Shown one piece after another: positions 6,043-8,570 of a stretch of DNA of 8,570 bases (positions are counted from its first letter, which is position 1; every line of letters begins with the position of its first letter). This DNA comes from Acidobacteriota bacterium (lineage in GTDB: Bacteria; Acidobacteriota; Terriglobia; UBA7540). The notes under the pieces are model-generated. The model did no database searches and was not told the DNA's origin. It worked only from the letters and a program-made list of their open reading frames with translations. Where the stretch lies: the NCBI GenBank assembly GCA_003224635.1, contig QHZK01000106.1:1-8570 (forward strand), in the 5' to 3' direction. Position numbers and translations under genes: made by a program.

Positions 6043-7305
6043 ATGAAGCGCGTCCTGCTGCTTCTGCCCACCACTGGCTACCGCAACAACGATTTTCTTG
6101 CGGCCGCGAAAAAGCTTGGCGTGGAGATCGTAGCTGCGGCCAATTACTGCCACCAACTGGCCCCATCCTGGGGCCTGGCTCCCATCATGGCGCTTCATTT
6201 CGACCGGCCAGAGCAGGCGGCGGACACCGTTCTGCGGGAGATCGGCGGCAATCTGGACGCCGTACTGGCGGTAGACGATTCTGGAGTCGAGCTTGCGGCG
6301 CTGCTTTCGGAGCGACTTGGCCTGCCGGGGAATCCCGCCCACGCGGTGCGCCGGGTGCGTGACAAGCTGGCGTTCCGCCGGCTGCTCCGGGAACGGGAAT
6401 TCCTGTGTCCCGAATTCCATCACCTGCCAACCGGCGAAGACCCCCGGAAACTGTTTCCCGAGTTGAAGTTTCCTGTGGTGGTGAAGGCCCGGCGTTTGTC
6501 GGGGAGCCGCGGCGTGATCCGTGCCGACAATTCCGAAGAGCTGATGCGGGCCGTGAACTGGGTGCGGGCCATCCAGTCCCGGGCCGACCGGGACGCCCAG
6601 GACCTGGGCCTCATCATCGAGGACTTCATTCCGGGGCGCGAGTACGCCCTGGAAGGCACCCTGGAACGGGGGGAGCTCACTACCCTCGCCTTGTTCGATA
6701 AGCCCGATCCCATGGACGGGCCCTACTTCGAAGAGACGCTCTATATCACACCGTCGCGGCTGCCGGAGGTGCTCCAGGACTGCATCCATGAGGACGTCGC
6801 CCGGGCCTGCCGCGTGGCCGGGCTCGCGGCTGGGCCGGTCCACGCCGAAGTGCGGGTCAATGACCAGGGTGTCTGGATTCTTGAGGTCGCGGCCCGCTCC
6901 ATCGGGGGCTTATGCGGGCGGGTGCTCACCCATTCCCTGGGCATGAGCCTGGAGGAGCTGATTTTGCGCCAGGTGTTGGCAGAGGAACCGCTCGCCATCG
7001 CCGGCGAGGGCGGCGCCGCGGGAGTCATGATGATCCCGATTCCACGGCGCGGCATTTACCATGGGCTCGAAGGCCTGGCCGCCGCGCAGTCGGTACCTGG
7101 CGTCACCGGGGTGAGCATTACGGCGGAGCCAGGCCAGATCATTGCGCCGCCTCCCGACGGGGCGAGCTACCTGGGGTTCATCTTCGCCCGAGCGGATAGC
7201 CCCGCGGATGCGGAAATGGCGCTGCGCATCGCTCATCGCCGGCTGCACCTCGATATCCGCCCCGAATATCCGGCGACGGTAGCGCCTGCCGCCGAGAAGC
7301 CGTGA
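6043..7305 (+). CDS. ATP-grasp ligase, L-amino-acid-ligase-like
   Basis: This encodes 420 residues from ATG 6043, 13 bases after the radical SAM stop. The frame is open upstream to 5851 but that part overlaps the radical SAM gene and is not coding. Order: N-terminal pre-ATP-grasp domain (RVLLLLPTTGYRNNDFLAAA, then LDAVLAVDDSGVELAALLSE), nucleotide-binding part with VVVKARRLSGSRGV (145-158, Lys148), EDFIPGREYALEG (193-205), and the catalytic part GPVHAEVRVND (264-274) with ILEVAARSIGG (279-289). The last motif is Glu-Val-Ala-Ala-Arg, where many ATP-grasp enzymes have Glu-x-Asn-x-Arg. As I recall, the dipeptide ligase BacD also has Ala here, which points to the L-amino-acid ligase branch. The C-terminal 90 residues (GVMMIPIPRRGIYHGLEGL onward) resemble the extra LAL C-terminal domain. 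Such enzymes join a carboxylate, activated as acyl phosphate, to an amine. The acceptor is unknown; action with the upstream radical SAM enzyme is inferred. Confidence 0.93.
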   Translation: MKRVLLLLPTTGYRNNDFLAAAKKLGVEIVAAANYCHQLAPSWGLAPIMALHFDRPEQAADTVLREIGGNLDAVLAVDDSGVELAALLSERLGLPGNPAHAVRRVRDKLAFRRLLREREFLCPEFHHLPTGEDPRKLFPELKFPVVVKARRLSGSRGVIRADNSEELMRAVNWVRAIQSRADRDAQDLGLIIEDFIPGREYALEGTLERGELTTLALFDKPDPMDGPYFEETLYITPSRLPEVLQDCIHEDVARACRVAGLAAGPVHAEVRVNDQGVWILEVAARSIGGLCGRVLTHSLGMSLEELILRQVLAEEPLAIAGEGGAAGVMMIPIPRRGIYHGLEGLAAAQSVPGVTGVSITAEPGQIIAPPPDGASYLGFIFARADSPADAEMALRIAHRRLHLDIRPEYPATVAPAAEKP

Positions 7306-7310
7306 GACTG

Positions 7311-7471
7311 AATCCGCAAGACCTGCGATACATCGAGGGTGACCGCCGTTCGCGATGCTCGATTTTGGCTGCGGGCCCGGACGCGACCTCAAGGCGCTCG
7401 GCGAACTCGGTCACATCGCGGTAGGTTTAGAAGGCGCCGCGCGCTTGGCCTTCATGGCGCGCGCACGTTAA
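7311..7471 (+). pseudogene. Remnant of a class I SAM-dependent methyltransferase, frameshifted and truncated
   Basis: Two adjoining frames together read as the N-terminal SAM-binding part of a methyltransferase. From 7311 to 7343 the frame gives NPQDLRYIEGD; from 7355 a shifted frame gives MLDFGCGPGRDLKALGELGH, then IAVGLEGAARLAFMARAR, ending at TAA 7469-7471. GCGPGR is motif I of class I methyltransferases and the Glu of VGLEGA is the usual acidic ribose-binding residue. Adding one C at 7343-7344 would join the frames as GDPPFAMLDFGCG, which is what intact relatives look like, so a one-base deletion is the simplest explanation. The N-terminus and all of the sequence after motif II are missing. 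No ribosome site precedes it. It is wedged between the ATP-grasp gene and the small membrane protein gene. Confidence 0.72.
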
Positions 7472-7504
7472 ACCTGATCAATCGCTTTTCGCAAAGGAGG
7501 CTTC

Positions 7505-7780
7505 ATGCGATTTAACGTCATTGCACTGTCTGCTACAGTGGCATTGTTTTGGGGTGCGGCGATCCTTGTCGTTGCCTCCGCAAACTTGATCTGGCCGACT
7601 TACGGACGCGCTTTCCTCGAACTCGCCGCCTCTATCTACCCGGGCTACCATCCCAGCCCCGCTATCGGGTCGATCATTACAGGAACACTTTACGGGTTGG
7701 TGGACGGGGCAATTGCGGGTGCCGTGTTCGGCTGGCTCTACAATTTGCTGTCGCGCCAACTCCCGAGCTCGGCAGCCTAA
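7505..7780 (+). CDS. Small two-helix membrane protein, holin-like family
   Basis: This encodes 91 residues. The start is firm: AAAGGAGG at 7493-7500 lies 4 nt before ATG 7505. Two hydrophobic helices span about residues 6-30 (IALSATVALFWGAAILVVASA) and 55-82 (GSIITGTLYGLVDGAIAGAVFGWLYNLL), joined by a loop with YPGYHPSPAIGS. The pattern Tyr-x-Gly-Tyr-x-x-Ser-Pro, then Gly-x-x-x-Gly-x-x-Asp-Gly-x-x-x-Gly-x-x-Phe-x-Trp-Leu-Tyr-Asn, recurs in short chromosomal proteins that databases often name bacteriophage holin. No lysin, phage structural gene or other lysis gene is present here, so that name should not be read as proof of phage origin. The Gly-rich second helix suggests tight helix packing or oligomerisation in the inner membrane. 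Function is unknown. Confidence 0.85.
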   Translation: MRFNVIALSATVALFWGAAILVVASANLIWPTYGRAFLELAASIYPGYHPSPAIGSIITGTLYGLVDGAIAGAVFGWLYNLLSRQLPSSAA

Positions 7781-7990
7781 CCGCGCAGTTGAGAGAGACG
7801 CGCGGTGAAAGCTGCCGCGGGCGCCCGCCCGGCGCCGTGGTGATGGTCGCGCGCCGCGGCAAGCTTATTTGCCGTAAGACCGCTTGTGTGCCGGGGCTCG
7901 CAGCCGCGGCCAGGATCGAACATAGCGAGAAGCACCGCCCACCGACCCGAAACACGCTACGCGCTTCGGCAAACGGGAACGTTAGCGGAA

Positions 7991-8014
7991 GTCCGCTCCT
8001 GGCCGTAAGCGGAC
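7991..8014. repeat. Dispersed palindromic repeat, copy D
   Basis: This copy has arms GTCCGCTC and AAGCGGAC (seven of eight bases pair) around the loop CTGGCCGT, identical in loop to copy C. It starts 94 bases before the DUF3047 start codon and 26 bases separate its end from the FNR-type box. Confidence 0.76.
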
Positions 8015-8039
8015 GCTTCAGTCGGATTGAATCGGGGCG

Positions 8040-8053
8040 TTGACATGGATCAA
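8040..8053. promoter_or_regulatory. Candidate FNR/ANR/FixK-type operator
   Basis: TTGACATGGATCAA matches TTGAT-N4-ATCAA, the site of FNR-family regulators, at 9 of 10 specified bases, and contains the full TTGA-N6-TCAA core. The centre is 38 bases before the DUF3047 ATG at 8085. For classical activation at -41.5 the transcript would begin at or just inside the annotated start, so the site may instead repress, or the true promoter or start may differ. Its first six bases, TTGACA, also match a -35 box, but no good -10 follows at 17 bases. The call is from pattern only. Confidence 0.5.
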
Positions 8054-8084
8054 AGCGGGTCGTGGATCCGCGGGTAGCGGATAA

Positions 8085-8570
8085 ATGGATATTCGAACGA
8101 AACTTTCCCGCAACGCAGCAATGCTCGTTTGCAGTGTGACGCTCGCCGGCTGCGTCGGCGTCCCGGTCGAAGAGCTGCTCGCCTCGACCGCGATCGTCGC
8201 CGAGCTCCAGCGTGAGAACGGCGCGCTGGTCGAAGCCGCGCGGTTCTCCGCGGGCCGCGCCGGCGAGGCGCCGCCCGGCGGCTGGGACCCCTTCATCGTT
8301 TCGCCCTTCTCGACGCGCACCGAGTATCGCCTCGTCGAGAGCGACCTGAGCGTGGTGCTCGAAGCGCGCGCGGATGGCTCGGCCTCGGGGTTCTACCGGC
8401 GCATCCGCATCGATCCGACGCGCTATCCGGTCGTCGAGTGGCGCTGGCGCGTCCTGCAGCCGCTGGCGGGCGCCGACCCTCGAGTCCCCTCGCGCGCGGA
8501 CTCGGCGGCGCGCCTGGTCATCTCCTTCCATGGCGACGTGACCCGGCTCGACTTCGTCGAGCGCACCACG
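8085..8570 (+). CDS. DUF3047 family lipoprotein, 5' part only
   Basis: The frame is open from ATG 8085 to the window edge, giving 162 residues with no stop. The N-terminus has Arg and Lys residues (MDIRTKLSRN), a hydrophobic core and a lipobox Leu-Ala-Gly-Cys at 20-23 (SVTLAGC), so it is a probable lipoprotein anchored through Cys23. After a short linker comes sequence typical of DUF3047: RFSAGRAGEAPPGGWDPF, then YRLVESDLSVVLEARADGS, SGFYRRIRIDPTRYPVVEW, and VISFHGDVTRLDFVERTT at the edge. DUF3047 proteins are exported proteobacterial proteins of unknown function, usually above 200 residues, so the C-terminal part should follow. The ribosome site is weak (GCGGAT, 8078-8082 region). The next Met, at 8121, would leave too short a signal. 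An FNR-type box lies 31 bases upstream. Family membership is recalled from its characteristic motifs. Confidence 0.88.
   Translation, partial: MDIRTKLSRNAAMLVCSVTLAGCVGVPVEELLASTAIVAELQRENGALVEAARFSAGRAGEAPPGGWDPFIVSPFSTRTEYRLVESDLSVVLEARADGSASGFYRRIRIDPTRYPVVEWRWRVLQPLAGADPRVPSRADSAARLVISFHGDVTRLDFVERTT

Larger units (their letters stand above)
7781..8084. other. Gap with a weak hairpin, a repeat copy and an FNR-type box
   Basis: No gene is seen in these 304 bases. CCGCGC (7781-7786) and GCGCGG (7800-7805) can pair just after the stop of the small membrane protein, but without a T run this is at most a weak terminator. The palindromic repeat at 7991-8014 and the FNR-type box at 8040-8053 lie towards the right end, before the DUF3047 gene. 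Confidence 0.55.

Noticed and set aside
7505..7780. Prophage lysis module around the holin-like gene
   Set aside because: No endolysin, spanin or phage structural gene is present in the window; the holin label rests only on how relatives are named.
911..8014. CRISPR array
   Set aside because: The repeated 24-mers are about 1 to 5 kb apart, carry no regular spacers, and no cas gene is visible.
8040..8068. Sigma-70 promoter using TTGACA at 8040-8045
   Set aside because: At the proper 17-base spacing the -10 position reads TGGATC, a poor match; the TTGACA is better explained as half of the FNR-type palindrome.
7677..8531. 284-codon minus-strand frame
   Set aside because: It runs antisense across three unrelated objects (the small membrane protein, the palindromic repeat and the DUF3047 lipoprotein), shows no motif, and competes with a clear lipoprotein frame.

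Overview
The window is GC-rich bacterial DNA, most likely from a betaproteobacterium (probably environmental). The YggX protein, the DUF971 protein and the Bug-family solute-binding receptor all read as betaproteobacterial forms. All convincing protein genes lie on the + strand, and none of the long minus-strand frames looks real.

Layout. Positions 1-227 are the 3' end of an Asn-Pro-Tyr-rich repeat protein. At 302-652 is a small single-pass membrane protein with a strong ribosome site. The gap 653-1278 holds one copy of a 24-bp palindromic repeat and what looks like the 3' half of a CAU-anticodon tRNA, a typical scar of tRNA-targeted integration. At 1279-1830 is a secreted protein followed by a clear intrinsic terminator. 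After a second repeat copy comes a complete periplasmic Bug/TctC-type substrate-binding receptor (2067-3029). The gap 3030-3871 holds a third repeat copy and an orphan minus-strand terminator.

The core is a compact + strand cluster at 3872-7305: yggX (iron trafficking and oxidative damage protection), a DUF971 protein, a B12-binding-like radical SAM enzyme, and an ATP-grasp ligase. The radical SAM protein ends in the tail Trp-Tyr-Cys-Cys-Ala-Glu-Pro, which places it in the group known as CUAEP/CCAEP-tail radical SAM proteins, where some members carry selenocysteine at that position. The ATP-grasp protein resembles L-amino-acid ligases. The two probably act in one small-molecule or peptide-modifying pathway whose substrate is unknown. 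This pair is the most interesting system here.

Downstream are a frameshifted, doubly truncated methyltransferase remnant (about 7311-7471), a small two-helix membrane protein annotated in relatives as holin-like (7505-7780), a fourth repeat copy, an FNR/ANR-type box (8040-8053), and the start of a DUF3047 lipoprotein that runs off the right edge. The repeat copies, the tRNA relic and the broken gene suggest a fluid accessory region around more conserved genes.
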